From an uncultured bacterium (GTDB lineage Bacteria; Cyanobacteriota; Vampirovibrionia; Gastranaerophilales; Gastranaerophilaceae), in contig CAJMPQ010000017.1 in the NCBI GenBank assembly GCA_905215335.1, positions 1-35,378 of the forward strand: a stretch of DNA of 35,378 bases. The letters are read 5' to 3'. The stretch's first letter is position 1. Each line of letters opens with the position of its first letter. The notes under the pieces were generated by a model. The model saw nothing but the letters and a program-made list of their open reading frames with translations, was not told the origin of the DNA and did not search any database. The translations under genes were made by a program, and so were the position numbers. This document shows positions 14,398 through 23,236 of this stretch, piece by piece.

Positions 14398-16653
14398 ATG
14401 GAAATTCATGCTGTTCAAGGTAGTAAAATTAATCCGAATTTTACTAAAAAATATAAAGATGAAGATAGAGTTTCAAATCCTAAAGAAACAGAAGATCAGG
14501 TTTTAACTGACAAAAAGTATTCAGGAAAACAAATTTCAGCAGCTGTTTTAGCTACTGCATTATCAGCTGCAGCTTTAGGGGGTGCGATTATTCATGGGAA
14601 AGAACAAAAAGCTCAAATGAGATTTAATCAACTCCTTATGGAAAATGATGTATTACAGAATTCTGTAAATAAACTTAAAGGTACTTTAGATAAAAGTGCT
14701 CGTGATATTAAAGATTTAATAACTGAAAAGGGAAAAATTCAAGAAGCATATAATAATGTTTCAAAAGATAATAATAATTTGCGTAAGTTAAATAAAGATT
14801 TACAGGCAGAAGTTCAAAAAGCAAAAGATAAGTTCCAAGATATCTTTGAAGGTGATATTGCTCCAAAAGATGTTAGAGATAAAATTTATGGAGATTATAA
14901 AGCAAAAGTTGAAGGTGGAAAATTAAATTATGATATTGAAAATCCACCTATTACAGGTAAGAAAGATGTTGTAGAATATAATGATGCTATCGAATTACCA
15001 AAAACTTCAGGAACTTTAAATCGTTCAAATATGATTGATCTTAATATTCCAGAAATTAAAGAAGATGGTAGTTTTGATTTTAAACTTCCAAGTTCTCCGG
15101 AAATGAAAATTTCTCATATGGAAACAAAAGATTTTAAACCTGTTAAAAATCAAATGACAAACATTACAGAAAGTTATGCAGATTCAGTTCAATGGAATAA
15201 TGACAAGATTGCAAGAGATGTTTTGCAAAACTTCTATGATGGACATGGACAAACTTTAGATGGTGTTCAATTAACATTTACACCTGTTGCAAACGGTAAA
15301 TATAAAGTAAGAATAAAAGGTGATAGTACTTATACTGTAGATAAAGCTGTTTATATTGGAGAATCAACAAAACGAGATAATGCAAAAGCAGCAGGTAATT
15401 ATGGTGAAGGTTTAAAAATGTCTGTATTAAAATTACTAAAAGATGGTGGTGCCTCTGAAGTAAATATTGGTTCAGATAATTGGAAATTAACTTATAATCT
15501 TCAAAAAGGAGACTTATCTGATAAAAATGTTTTAGCTTATTCTCTAGATAAAGTTGATAAATTTAATGGTAATTATATTGAATTTGAAACAACTGATAAA
15601 AATTTATTAGAAACATTCAGAACAAGTATAAATCGTTTTTATCATTCAAATAACCAACATTTCAAATGTCCTGATTTTGAAAATGAATTAATTGGTATAA
15701 AAAAATTACCAAAAGGTCAAAAAGGCGGTTTATATATCGCAGGTCAAAGATTTGAATTTAATAATAATTATGACGGTTTAGACGGAATTGCTATTTTTAT
15801 TAAAGAAAAACCGCCGGTTAGTGTTTTGGATCCTTCAAGAGATAGAACGTCAATTAATACTTCTCAACTTGAGGAAATTGGTAAATGGTTAGAACAAGAA
15901 AGTAGAATGTCTAAAAATGATAAATTACATTTCTTAAAAGCTCTCGAACCATATTGGAGAAAGACCGATTATGCAAATAGTACACCTATCGATGGTATGT
16001 TATCAAGATTTTTGACATGGCAAACATGCGAAATTGATCCAAGTAAAGTTCTTCATATAAAATTTCCTTCAAAATATGTTGCTTATTCTCCAGCAAGTGA
16101 AGATATTGTTAGGGATTTGCAAATGAATGGTTATGTGGTATGTAAAGACAATTTTGAAAAATTAGGAATGCCAACAATAAGAGATTTGATAGGTGATGCA
16201 AGAGCGCATGAGGTTGTTCTTCCTAATGAAGTCCAAACTAAGAAAATTTTAATACTAAAAGAAGCTTTAAATAATCTTTCAAAATCTTTAAAAGATAAGC
16301 ATTTTACAGCAGAAGAATTAGATGCAAAAATCTATTTATTTGATAATAAAGGAGTAAAAGATAAAAATTTATACTCTTCAACAATGGCTGAAGCAATTGT
16401 TGACAATGAATCTTCAAAAGGCTTCTGGATTGATAAAACTTATCTTGATCAGGCAAGTTTTAGTGATGTTTTAGAAACTGCATTACATGAACTTTCACAC
16501 AAAGCTGGCGGTGATGAATCTGCGACATTCTCATATAAATTGACTGATGTAAATAAAGAAGCAATAAAACAAATTATGACTGATATTAAATCAAGAAATG
16601 AAATGTCTGCCTTAAATAGATTATGGGAAGAAACATCAAAGGTTGAAGTGTAA
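14398..16653 (+). CDS. large protein: TM/coiled coil, GHKL ATPase-like domain and C-terminal HExxH motif
   Basis: 751 residues. The lead NPNFTKKY resembles the local N-terminal motif. A hydrophobic helix (about 46-66) and a coiled coil (about 70-150) follow. A GHKL-type ATP-binding pattern comes next: N-box D274-V-L-Q-N278-F-Y-D281, then Y-I-G-E-S-T-K (319-325) and a lid-like G333-N-Y-G336-E-G338-L-K. Residues 473-500 (VSVLDPSRDRTSIN) resemble the transducer region. Near the C-terminus H697-E698-L-S-H701, with D706/E707 just after, is a zinc-peptidase-like HExxH motif. The role is unknown; candidates are an ATP-gated protease or a MORC/Hsp90-like remodelling protein. The start has TAGGTGG. 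It looks intact and monocistronic. Confidence 0.8.
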   Translation: MEIHAVQGSKINPNFTKKYKDEDRVSNPKETEDQVLTDKKYSGKQISAAVLATALSAAALGGAIIHGKEQKAQMRFNQLLMENDVLQNSVNKLKGTLDKSARDIKDLITEKGKIQEAYNNVSKDNNNLRKLNKDLQAEVQKAKDKFQDIFEGDIAPKDVRDKIYGDYKAKVEGGKLNYDIENPPITGKKDVVEYNDAIELPKTSGTLNRSNMIDLNIPEIKEDGSFDFKLPSSPEMKISHMETKDFKPVKNQMTNITESYADSVQWNNDKIARDVLQNFYDGHGQTLDGVQLTFTPVANGKYKVRIKGDSTYTVDKAVYIGESTKRDNAKAAGNYGEGLKMSVLKLLKDGGASEVNIGSDNWKLTYNLQKGDLSDKNVLAYSLDKVDKFNGNYIEFETTDKNLLETFRTSINRFYHSNNQHFKCPDFENELIGIKKLPKGQKGGLYIAGQRFEFNNNYDGLDGIAIFIKEKPPVSVLDPSRDRTSINTSQLEEIGKWLEQESRMSKNDKLHFLKALEPYWRKTDYANSTPIDGMLSRFLTWQTCEIDPSKVLHIKFPSKYVAYSPASEDIVRDLQMNGYVVCKDNFEKLGMPTIRDLIGDARAHEVVLPNEVQTKKILILKEALNNLSKSLKDKHFTAEELDAKIYLFDNKGVKDKNLYSSTMAEAIVDNESSKGFWIDKTYLDQASFSDVLETALHELSHKAGGDESATFSYKLTDVNKEAIKQIMTDIKSRNEMSALNRLWEETSKVEV

Positions 16654-16666
16654 ACCTTATAAAAAG

Positions 16667-16743
16667 TGGTCGGGATGACAGGATTTGAACCTGCGACCCC
16701 CTCGTCCCGAACGAGGTGCGCTACCAAACTGCGCTACATCCCG
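16667..16743 (-). tRNA. tRNA-Pro (CGG)
   Basis: A complete cloverleaf on the minus strand: acceptor CGGGATG/CATCCCG, D-arm GCGC..GCGC, anticodon stem CCTCG/CGAGG with loop TTCGGGA (anticodon CGG, at 16707-16709 on the plus strand), T-arm GCAGGTTCAAATCCTGT, and an encoded CCA end. It follows the fadD terminator and lies only 13 nt from the stop of the convergent 751-residue gene. Confidence 0.96.
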
Positions 16744-16754
16744 AAAATAAAAAA

Positions 16755-16795
16755 ATAAAAACGGAAGTTGTTCAAACTTCCGTTTTTATTTTAGC
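16755..16795 (-). terminator. rho-independent terminator of the acyl-CoA synthetase gene
   Basis: AAAACGGAAGTT pairs with AACTTCCGTTTT around a short GTTCA loop. On the minus strand it is followed by a T-rich tract (TTTTTATTTTTTTATTTT), which directly precedes tRNA-Pro. It separates fadD transcription from the tRNA. Confidence 0.8.
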
Positions 16796-16808
16796 TCAAA
16801 AATCTTAT

Positions 16809-18491
16809 CTAAGAACAATTGCAAACTAATTTTTTTATTTCAGTTCGTTTTAATTTTCGTGTTGTTGTTCGAGGTAGATTTTCTTTCATAACAATAATGT
16901 TAATAGGTCTTTTATATGAAGCAAGTTGAGTTGATAATATTTTTACTTCATTTTTTATTGCGAATTCTAAATCTTCAGTGTTTTTAAATTTATTCATATA
17001 ATCCTGTGTAGGAACTATAATGGCTACAATTTCTTCGCATCCATCTTTTTCTCCAAATGATTTTGACATTCCAGTTACGCAAACTTCTGCAAAATTTTGA
17101 CTTTGTTCTAATACTGTTTCTATTTCTTCAGGGAAAACTTTTTTGCCTCCTGAAAGTACAATCATATTTTTTATTCTGCCGGTTATATAAATTAGTTTTG
17201 TCTTTTTATCGATATGTGCTATATCTCCGGTGTGTAGCCATCCATCATTTGTTATGACTTCCTGAGTTAGGTCTTCTCTTTTATAATAACCTTTCATTAC
17301 AGCAGGTCCTTTTAATAATAATTCTCCAGTATTAGAGTCAATTTTTGCATCGAAAGAATTTAAAGCCGGACCAACTGATTTCATATCTTGGTATTTACCT
17401 CGGTTTACAGCTACAACTGGACTAGTTTCTGATAGACCATATCCTTGGTAAATTTTAATACCAATTCTTTCAAAAAATTCGCCGACAGTTGGGTCAAGTG
17501 GTGCTCCTCCTGAGATGCAGCCAAAGAATTCACCACCAAATTTTTTATGTATAGTATTAAATAAAATTTTCTTTAATTTGATTGGTAAAACTTTTGCTAT
17601 TGTATAGTTAATTTTAAATAATGTTTGTATAATTTTTGATTTTTTATTAATCTCAGATTCTATAGAACTCTTTAGTAATTTAAGAAATGCCGGTACAGTA
17701 ATCATAAATTGGATTTTCTTTTCTGTCATTGTTTCCAGTATATCTTTAGGTTTTAAGCTCTGAGTATAATAAATTGAATATCCGTGATTTAAAAATGTGA
17801 AAAATCCAACAGTTAATTCAAATAAATGATTCATAGGTAAAATAGAAAGCATTCTTAAATCTTTGTTTGGAGGAAGAATTTCCTTTAATGCTATACGAAG
17901 ATCATGCATTTGAGCTAGCATATTTTTAAAAGTTATTTCAACTCCTTTTGGAGAACCTGTAGTTCCTGATGTATATATTATGAATGCTGTAGAACTTAAT
18001 GGTCTTCTTCTCCATTTCGCATTATAATTTTCCGGTATTGAATATAAGCTAGGAATTGCTAGGTCTTTATGAATAGATTGATCCATTAAGATAACATATT
18101 TTATAGATGGTATTTTTTGTTGTAATTCTTTTGCTTTATCAATATTAGCTGCAGAAGATAATAATACAGTAGGTTCGCAATTAGATAATATTGAATGAAG
18201 TTCGAATATTGTTAATTTATTATCCAACGGTACAGTAGTTAACCCAGCTAGTACAGAGCCAAATACGCAAGCTCCGTATTCAGGTTTTGATTCTGATAGA
18301 ATTGCAAGTTTTTCACCTTTAGGAATATTTAAATCTTCTATTAAAAAAGTTGCTAGTCTTCTTGATAGTAACCCTAGACCTTTATATGTGAATTCATTCC
18401 AACCCCATTTTGACTTAATTCCAAGAGATGTTTTCTCATTATTGAGAATAGTAATCTCTTCTAGTAAAGAAAAGACATTTTCATACTTCAT
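16809..18491 (-). CDS. long-chain acyl-CoA (or acyl-ACP) synthetase, FadD-like
   Basis: 560 residues from the ATG at 18491, preceded by GGGGG; an upstream TTG overlaps that site and is less likely. An ANL-superfamily adenylating enzyme with the P-loop Y173-T-S-G-T-T-G-S-P-K-G. The later motifs are YQGYGLSETSP, GWLHTGD and GRIKNMIVLSGGK. The C-terminal region RTTTRKLKR holds the catalytic Lys. It activates fatty acids with ATP for transfer to CoA, or to ACP as in cyanobacterial Aas. With no beta-oxidation genes nearby, recycling fatty acids into lipids is the likelier job (inference). A terminator follows at 16755-16795. Confidence 0.9.
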   Translation of the reverse strand: MKYENVFSLLEEITILNNEKTSLGIKSKWGWNEFTYKGLGLLSRRLATFLIEDLNIPKGEKLAILSESKPEYGACVFGSVLAGLTTVPLDNKLTIFELHSILSNCEPTVLLSSAANIDKAKELQQKIPSIKYVILMDQSIHKDLAIPSLYSIPENYNAKWRRRPLSSTAFIIYTSGTTGSPKGVEITFKNMLAQMHDLRIALKEILPPNKDLRMLSILPMNHLFELTVGFFTFLNHGYSIYYTQSLKPKDILETMTEKKIQFMITVPAFLKLLKSSIESEINKKSKIIQTLFKINYTIAKVLPIKLKKILFNTIHKKFGGEFFGCISGGAPLDPTVGEFFERIGIKIYQGYGLSETSPVVAVNRGKYQDMKSVGPALNSFDAKIDSNTGELLLKGPAVMKGYYKREDLTQEVITNDGWLHTGDIAHIDKKTKLIYITGRIKNMIVLSGGKKVFPEEIETVLEQSQNFAEVCVTGMSKSFGEKDGCEEIVAIIVPTQDYMNKFKNTEDLEFAIKNEVKILSTQLASYKRPINIIVMKENLPRTTTRKLKRTEIKKLVCNCS

Positions 18492-18685
18492 ATAAACCCC
18501 CAAACAATAATAATATAATTATTTTACTAAAAATTTTCAAGAAAGCAAATGTATATATTTAAACTGCATAAAGAATTTGTAATAAAACTATAACAAATTT
18601 TTTTATTTTTATATTTTGTATTACAATAATTTGTACAAGTGTTTTAAAAGTTAATTGAACAAGAATTTATAGGGGATTCATAGGG

Positions 18686-20638
18686 ATGTTAGTTAACAAG
18701 ATAGGGGTTTCTGCAGGTAAAGATTTCTCATTTGGTCGACGTTTAACTCCAGAAGAACAGGTTGATTATAGAGAAAATGCTTTAAAGCCGGCTTTTAAAT
18801 ATTTAGGAACAGAAGAAGTTGCTATGATTATGCACGGAACTTGTTATCCTGAAGCTGAAAAAGATATTGGAGTAGGTTCTCCTTATAGTAAGCTCACATC
18901 TCAAATTATTAAGTTCGAGATGTTGCATGGTTTTAATTCAAATCAATTAGGGCCCGTAGGAGTAATAAGTGATGCTCAGCATATTTCACCTTATAAATCA
19001 ACAATTTCGACAAAAAACTATTTATTCTTAGATTTAAAAGAACTAACGACTGATAAGTATGCAAATATTTTATCAATGCAAGATATAAATTCAGTGTTTA
19101 ATAATGCAAAATCAGATGATAGTAATTACTCCTATTCAGATTTCCCAGATGCATTTGCTAATTATGATTATTGTATGAAAATTGCTAATAGAAATTTTAA
19201 ATATAAATTAGCAAAAGGTGATGAAGTAGCAGTAAATTTAAATAAAGAGTTTCAACAGTATAAAAAAATGAAAGGAAAAGTTCTATATACTGAAGCTTTA
19301 TTTAATGTGTTAGCAAAAACCTATGGGACTACAGATTTTCATCAATGGAACGAGTTAGATAAGAATTTAGTTAAGTTAATAGATTTAAAAGATGATGAAG
19401 CCTTAGCTAGGTATAAAAAAGTTGTAAATCGTTCAAGAGAAGATTTTGATATTTATATGTTTTCTCAGTTTTTACTTGATAAACAAGTGAAAGAAAATAC
19501 TGAATTTAGAAAATCTGTTGGGTTTAAATATATAAGTGACTTTTTGGTTGGATTTTCATTATCAGACGAATGGGCTAATCAAGATTTGTTTTTGAAAAAT
19601 TGGAGAATGGGTTGTCCTAATGGTGGTGAGTATGGTCCTCAATTGTGGGATGTTCCTGTATTAGATCCAAATAAATTATTTAAATCTGATTCGGAATTAG
19701 GGCCTGCTGGTTTGTATTTGAAGAAAAAATTAGATGATGCATTAGATAATTTTGATAATGTTCGAATAGACCACGCTTTAGGATTAATTGATCCATATAT
19801 ATACGATAGAAATTCTGTGAAATTTGTAAATGGAAAAGTTGATTTAAGTCAATTTAGGGCCAATAATATTTCAAATATGTCAGATGTTGATCCAAATGGT
19901 AATTATAGAAAAATTTTAAATAGAATTATAATCCCAACCCTAGAAGCTCATGGTATCGATAAGAATTATCCTGTATGGGAAGATTTGTGTACTGATACTC
20001 CTGTGTTTAACCATGTTTACCATGCAGAAAATAAGTTACCGGGAATTACGCAACTTGAATATATGAGAGCTGAAAATTCGCAAGATCCTGGAGATTGGGG
20101 TCTTGTTGGTTCACATGATTCAGATCCGGCTAATCAAATGATTAAGAAAGACTGGATAAAAGGTCATTATGCTTGGGATATTTTTTACCTTGCTGGTTTC
20201 TTAAATTCTAATCCTAAACGTTCAGAATATAGAGATTCGTTCTGTCGAACTATTGATAATAATGATAGCGAAAGAGTAAAAGCAAAATTTGCTGAGTTAT
20301 TTTTAACGTGTAAAAAAATACAAATTTCTTTTGCTGATTTCTTTGGATTAGATAAAACTTATAATAAAGGTGGCAGTACAAATAATACAAATTGGAAATT
20401 GCGTCTAAATAAAGATTACGAAGATAGTTATTATAATAATTTGGCAAGTGAACATCCAACTGCAATAAATATGCCGGAAATTTTGAAATTAGCAGTTCAA
20501 GCAAAATCCGATATGAATATTGTAAAAAAAGATAATAATAAAGATTCAAAATCTGAGGATTTATCTTTAAATACAGAGCCAGAAGCAATTGAAATTATTG
20601 AAAAATTGGATAAGTATGAAAAGATATTAAAAGAGTAA
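18686..20638 (+). CDS. malQ: GH77 4-alpha-glucanotransferase (divergent, extended)
   Basis: A 650-residue GH77 enzyme, longer than the usual roughly 500-550. The catalytic set is present: nucleophile D362 in VRIDHALGL, acid/base E432 in WEDLC (usually AEDLG), and D478 in GSHDSDP (usually THDN). The segment GCPNGGEYGPQLWDVPVLDP corresponds to the conserved substrate-binding loop. It transfers alpha-1,4-glucan segments during glycogen or maltodextrin metabolism. The first 20 residues (VSAGKDFSFGRRLTPEEQ) carry a F-x-F-G motif like that on unrelated local proteins. The last 60 are a charged, Asn/Lys-rich, probably helical tail not typical of the family. Upstream AGGGGA suits this start. A strong terminator follows. 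Confidence 0.9.
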   Translation: MLVNKIGVSAGKDFSFGRRLTPEEQVDYRENALKPAFKYLGTEEVAMIMHGTCYPEAEKDIGVGSPYSKLTSQIIKFEMLHGFNSNQLGPVGVISDAQHISPYKSTISTKNYLFLDLKELTTDKYANILSMQDINSVFNNAKSDDSNYSYSDFPDAFANYDYCMKIANRNFKYKLAKGDEVAVNLNKEFQQYKKMKGKVLYTEALFNVLAKTYGTTDFHQWNELDKNLVKLIDLKDDEALARYKKVVNRSREDFDIYMFSQFLLDKQVKENTEFRKSVGFKYISDFLVGFSLSDEWANQDLFLKNWRMGCPNGGEYGPQLWDVPVLDPNKLFKSDSELGPAGLYLKKKLDDALDNFDNVRIDHALGLIDPYIYDRNSVKFVNGKVDLSQFRANNISNMSDVDPNGNYRKILNRIIIPTLEAHGIDKNYPVWEDLCTDTPVFNHVYHAENKLPGITQLEYMRAENSQDPGDWGLVGSHDSDPANQMIKKDWIKGHYAWDIFYLAGFLNSNPKRSEYRDSFCRTIDNNDSERVKAKFAELFLTCKKIQISFADFFGLDKTYNKGGSTNNTNWKLRLNKDYEDSYYNNLASEHPTAINMPEILKLAVQAKSDMNIVKKDNNKDSKSEDLSLNTEPEAIEIIEKLDKYEKILKE

Positions 20639-20640
20639 AA

Positions 20641-20670
20641 TAAAGGTCTGATTATTAAATCAGACCTTTA
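20641..20670. terminator. bidirectional terminator between malQ and the small gene
   Basis: A perfect 13-bp stem, TAAAGGTCTGATT with AATCAGACCTTTA, closes a 4-nt loop. T-rich runs occur on both sides (ATTATTTTTT downstream on the plus strand, TTTTACTCTTTT on the minus strand). It is shared by the convergent genes. Confidence 0.75.
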
Positions 20671-20678
20671 TAAAATAA

Positions 20679-20984
20679 TTATTTTTTAAATTTATTGAAA
20701 AAATCTGTTGCGGATAATCTTTCAGGTTTTGTATTTAGGTATTTTGGTAAGTTGTCTCTTAAATCTCTAATATATACTTTCCCAAATAGGTCTAAAAATT
20801 GGTCTAGATGTTTGTCTGTTAAAATTTGTATGGATTCTCTTTTACTATATTTTTTATGATTAAGGCATAGCATATCGCCGTCTTTACAATGTACAAAGTC
20901 TTTGATTTTTTTAATTCGTTTTGGGGTAGATTCTATTTTGTAGTATCCATTAAAAGATGTCTGGTTTTGTGGGGTAATATACAT
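20679..20984 (-). CDS. small protein with N-terminal TSFNGYY motif
   Basis: 101 residues, starting MYITPQNQTSFNGYYKIES. This is one of the clearest cases of the short F-N-G motif in the window, followed by a basic region (TPKRIKKIKDF) and a helical C-terminal half (LTDKHLDQFLDLFGKVYIRDL). It has no signal peptide, membrane helix or known domain. AGGAGAAAG lies before the ATG. It ends against the malQ terminator and has its own promoter region upstream. Confidence 0.75.
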   Translation of the reverse strand: MYITPQNQTSFNGYYKIESTPKRIKKIKDFVHCKDGDMLCLNHKKYSKRESIQILTDKHLDQFLDLFGKVYIRDLRDNLPKYLNTKPERLSATDFFNKFKK

Positions 20985-21061
20985 TTTTCTTTCTCCTATA
21001 TTGATTATTATTCATATAAAATCATGAAAATATAAAATTTGCTATAGAAATACTTGACTAG

Positions 21062-21073
21062 TAGATAAATCTA
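21062..21073. promoter_or_regulatory. candidate MarR operator before the second marR gene
   Basis: TAGAT-AA-ATCTA is an inverted repeat just downstream of a -35-like TTGACT (21054-21059). The TAGAT/ATCTA arms are the same as the core arms of the operator at 1334-1351, with two more central bases. No convincing -10 box can be fixed, so the exact promoter is unclear. Confidence 0.45.
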
Positions 21074-21124
21074 TGCAAAGATAAATACAGTATAAGAATG
21101 TTCTACATGATTTGAGGAGAAGGT

Positions 21125-21586
21125 ATGAAAGATAAATTCTATATTGATAGTCTTCCTTACGAGATTGAATTAACAGCAAGGATTTGTCATGAAAATGCAA
21201 AAAGAATGATTGAATCTTATACAAATGTTGTTTCTATTGATGAGTTTTCTGTATTAGATACAATAATTGCTCGTCCAAATTTATCGCAAGCAGATTTAGC
21301 AAGATTGATATTGAAAGGAAAAGCTCATACCGGAAGATTTTTGATGTCTTTGGAAGAAAAAGGTTTGATAGAAAGACATGTTGAAGAACGTGAAGGTAAA
21401 CTAATAAAGGTTTCTGCTGTAACAGAGGCAGGACATGCTTTATATAAAGATATTGTTTTACATTTAAGACCTTCAATAAAAAAATTCGAAAAAGAAATGT
21501 CAGAAGAAGAAGTTGAAAAAATCATATATCATTTAAGATCTTTTCGAGCTGCGATCGAAAAGGTTAGTAAAATTGTTTTTGAGTAA
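21125..21586 (+). CDS. MarR-family regulator of the adjacent exporter
   Basis: 153 residues with the MarR winged-helix fold. The HTH is at about residues 55-78 (LSQADLARLILKGKAHTGRFL). The wing contains the EEREGKLIKVSAVTEAG stretch. The last 45 residues form the dimerisation helix. A strong GAGGAGAAGG precedes the ATG. It lies 18 nt upstream of a DHA2 exporter gene in the same direction, the classic arrangement for a pump and its repressor. An inverted repeat with MarR-like arms lies upstream at 21062-21073. The inducer is unknown. Confidence 0.9.
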   Translation: MKDKFYIDSLPYEIELTARICHENAKRMIESYTNVVSIDEFSVLDTIIARPNLSQADLARLILKGKAHTGRFLMSLEEKGLIERHVEEREGKLIKVSAVTEAGHALYKDIVLHLRPSIKKFEKEMSEEEVEKIIYHLRSFRAAIEKVSKIVFE

Positions 21587-21604
21587 AGGTAAGTCTAATA
21601 ATTT

Positions 21605-23164
21605 ATGAGTGAAGTTGTAAAACAAGAAAATTTAGAAGTTGAAGAATGGCGTCCAAGTAAAAATCCTTGGTTAATTGCTATGCCTTTAATGGCTTCCGTA
21701 TTTATGTACGCTTTGGATGAAACTATTTCCAATGTTGCATTGCCTTATATGGCAGGATCTTTTTCTTGCAGTCATAATGAATCAACTTGGGTTTTAACAT
21801 TTTATTTAATCGCCAGCGGAATTATTATTCCAGCTGTTGATTTTATGTGTAAGTTATTAGGAAGAAAAAATTTCTTTTTAATCAGTATTATAGTTTTTAC
21901 CATTGCTTCATTTTTATGTGGTATTTCTAATTCTTTAATTGCAATGGTATTTTCAAGATTTTTACAAGGTCTTGGAGGTGGTGCGATACTTCCATTATCT
22001 CAAGCGATAATGATGGAAAGTTTTCCAAAAGAACAAAGGCCTCAAGCTATGGCATTATTTGGATTAGGAGTTGTATTTGCGCCAATTATAGGTCCGGCAA
22101 TTGGTGGTTGGATTACTGACAATTGGTCTTGGCCATATATTTATTATATTAATGTTCCGATTGGTTTTATGGTATTGGTTGCAGCTAAACAATTGTTGGA
22201 AGAACCTCCTTATGCAAAAAAACAAGCTGGTGTTAAACTTGATTCTATAGGGTTTGCCTTTTTATCAATATGGTTAGTATGTTTACAGATTGTATTGGAT
22301 AAAGGTAATGATGCCGATTGGTTTGGTTCAACTTGGATTTGTTGGTTAACAGGAGTTTCTTGTGTTGCAGGAATTTGTTTCTTAATTTCTCAGTTAAAAG
22401 GTAAAAATCCACTGGTTGATTTATCTATTATGAAAGATAGAAACTTCTTCTTTGGAACATTAATTCAGATGGTTTTGATGGGTGTAATGATGGCATCAAG
22501 TGCTATATTACCATCAATGTTGCAAAGTATGATGGGTTACACATCTTTCTTAAGTGGTATTTCAATGGTTCCAAGAGGTGCAGGTTGTTTGACTGCAACT
22601 TTAATAAATGTCTTATTTATTTCCAAAATCGGAGAAAGAAAAATGGTTGCTTTGGGGCTAATTATTCTAGGTATAGGAGGATTAGCTTTTGGTGAAATTA
22701 ATTTACAAATATCTTTGATGAATATTGCTATACCAAACTTTTTATTTGGTTTAGGTATGGTAATGGCTATGGTTCCACTGATTGAATTATCTTGTAGAAC
22801 TCTAAGAAATGATCAATTAACTAATGCTAGTGGTGTTCAAAACTTGCTTAAAAACGTAGGTGCTGCAATCGGTACATCTTTAGTTACTACGTGTATTTCT
22901 AGGTTTGCTCAAAAACATCAATATATGATGGTTGGTAAATTAACAGAATTAAATCCTGCGTTTAGTGAGCGTTTACAACATTATACAGGTGCGTTTTTAG
23001 GTAATACTGATCTAGCATCTGCTATTCATACCGCAAAAGGGCTTTTGTATAATCAATTAATTCAGCAATCTAATTTGTGGGCATACATTGATACTTTTAG
23101 ATTGTTTGCTGTAGCAAGTTTTTTGATTGCTCCGTTGGTATTTTTTATGAGGAGAAAGGTTTAA
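21605..23164 (+). CDS. DHA2-family (EmrB/QacA) drug exporter, second copy
   Basis: 519 residues, about 14 hydrophobic helices. It shares with the protein at 12743-14290 the sequence pattern FPKEQR..AM.LFG....F.P..GP..GG..TDN.SW.....IN.P. Acidic residues in the first helix region (ALDETISNVALP) fit a proton-coupled exporter. That D-E is replaced by uncharged residues in the first copy, suggesting different substrates. It forms an operon with the MarR gene 18 nt upstream. There is no EmrA or TolC gene. A terminator at 23202-23236 ends the unit. Confidence 0.92.
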   Translation: MSEVVKQENLEVEEWRPSKNPWLIAMPLMASVFMYALDETISNVALPYMAGSFSCSHNESTWVLTFYLIASGIIIPAVDFMCKLLGRKNFFLISIIVFTIASFLCGISNSLIAMVFSRFLQGLGGGAILPLSQAIMMESFPKEQRPQAMALFGLGVVFAPIIGPAIGGWITDNWSWPYIYYINVPIGFMVLVAAKQLLEEPPYAKKQAGVKLDSIGFAFLSIWLVCLQIVLDKGNDADWFGSTWICWLTGVSCVAGICFLISQLKGKNPLVDLSIMKDRNFFFGTLIQMVLMGVMMASSAILPSMLQSMMGYTSFLSGISMVPRGAGCLTATLINVLFISKIGERKMVALGLIILGIGGLAFGEINLQISLMNIAIPNFLFGLGMVMAMVPLIELSCRTLRNDQLTNASGVQNLLKNVGAAIGTSLVTTCISRFAQKHQYMMVGKLTELNPAFSERLQHYTGAFLGNTDLASAIHTAKGLLYNQLIQQSNLWAYIDTFRLFAVASFLIAPLVFFMRRKV

Positions 23165-23201
23165 CTTTTTATAATATATAAATTCCCAATTTATGTTACG
23201 T

Positions 23202-23236
23202 GCGAGGATTTTGTGCAACTGTCCTCGCTTTTTTTT
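23202..23236 (+). terminator. rho-independent terminator of the marR-exporter operon
   Basis: GCGAGGA (23202-23208) pairs with TCCTCGC (23222-23228) and is followed directly by eight T. The stop codon of the convergent gene begins inside the T-run. Confidence 0.85.

Noticed and set aside
16449..16727. Minus-strand frame containing DEGVAGSNPVIPTTF
   Set aside because: It is the tRNA-Pro gene read as protein and overlaps the C-terminal coding region of the 751-residue protein.
23202..23236. Use of the 23202-23228 hairpin as terminator for the DegT-like gene on the minus strand
   Set aside because: In that direction the hairpin is followed by ACGTAACATAAATTGGG, without a T-run.
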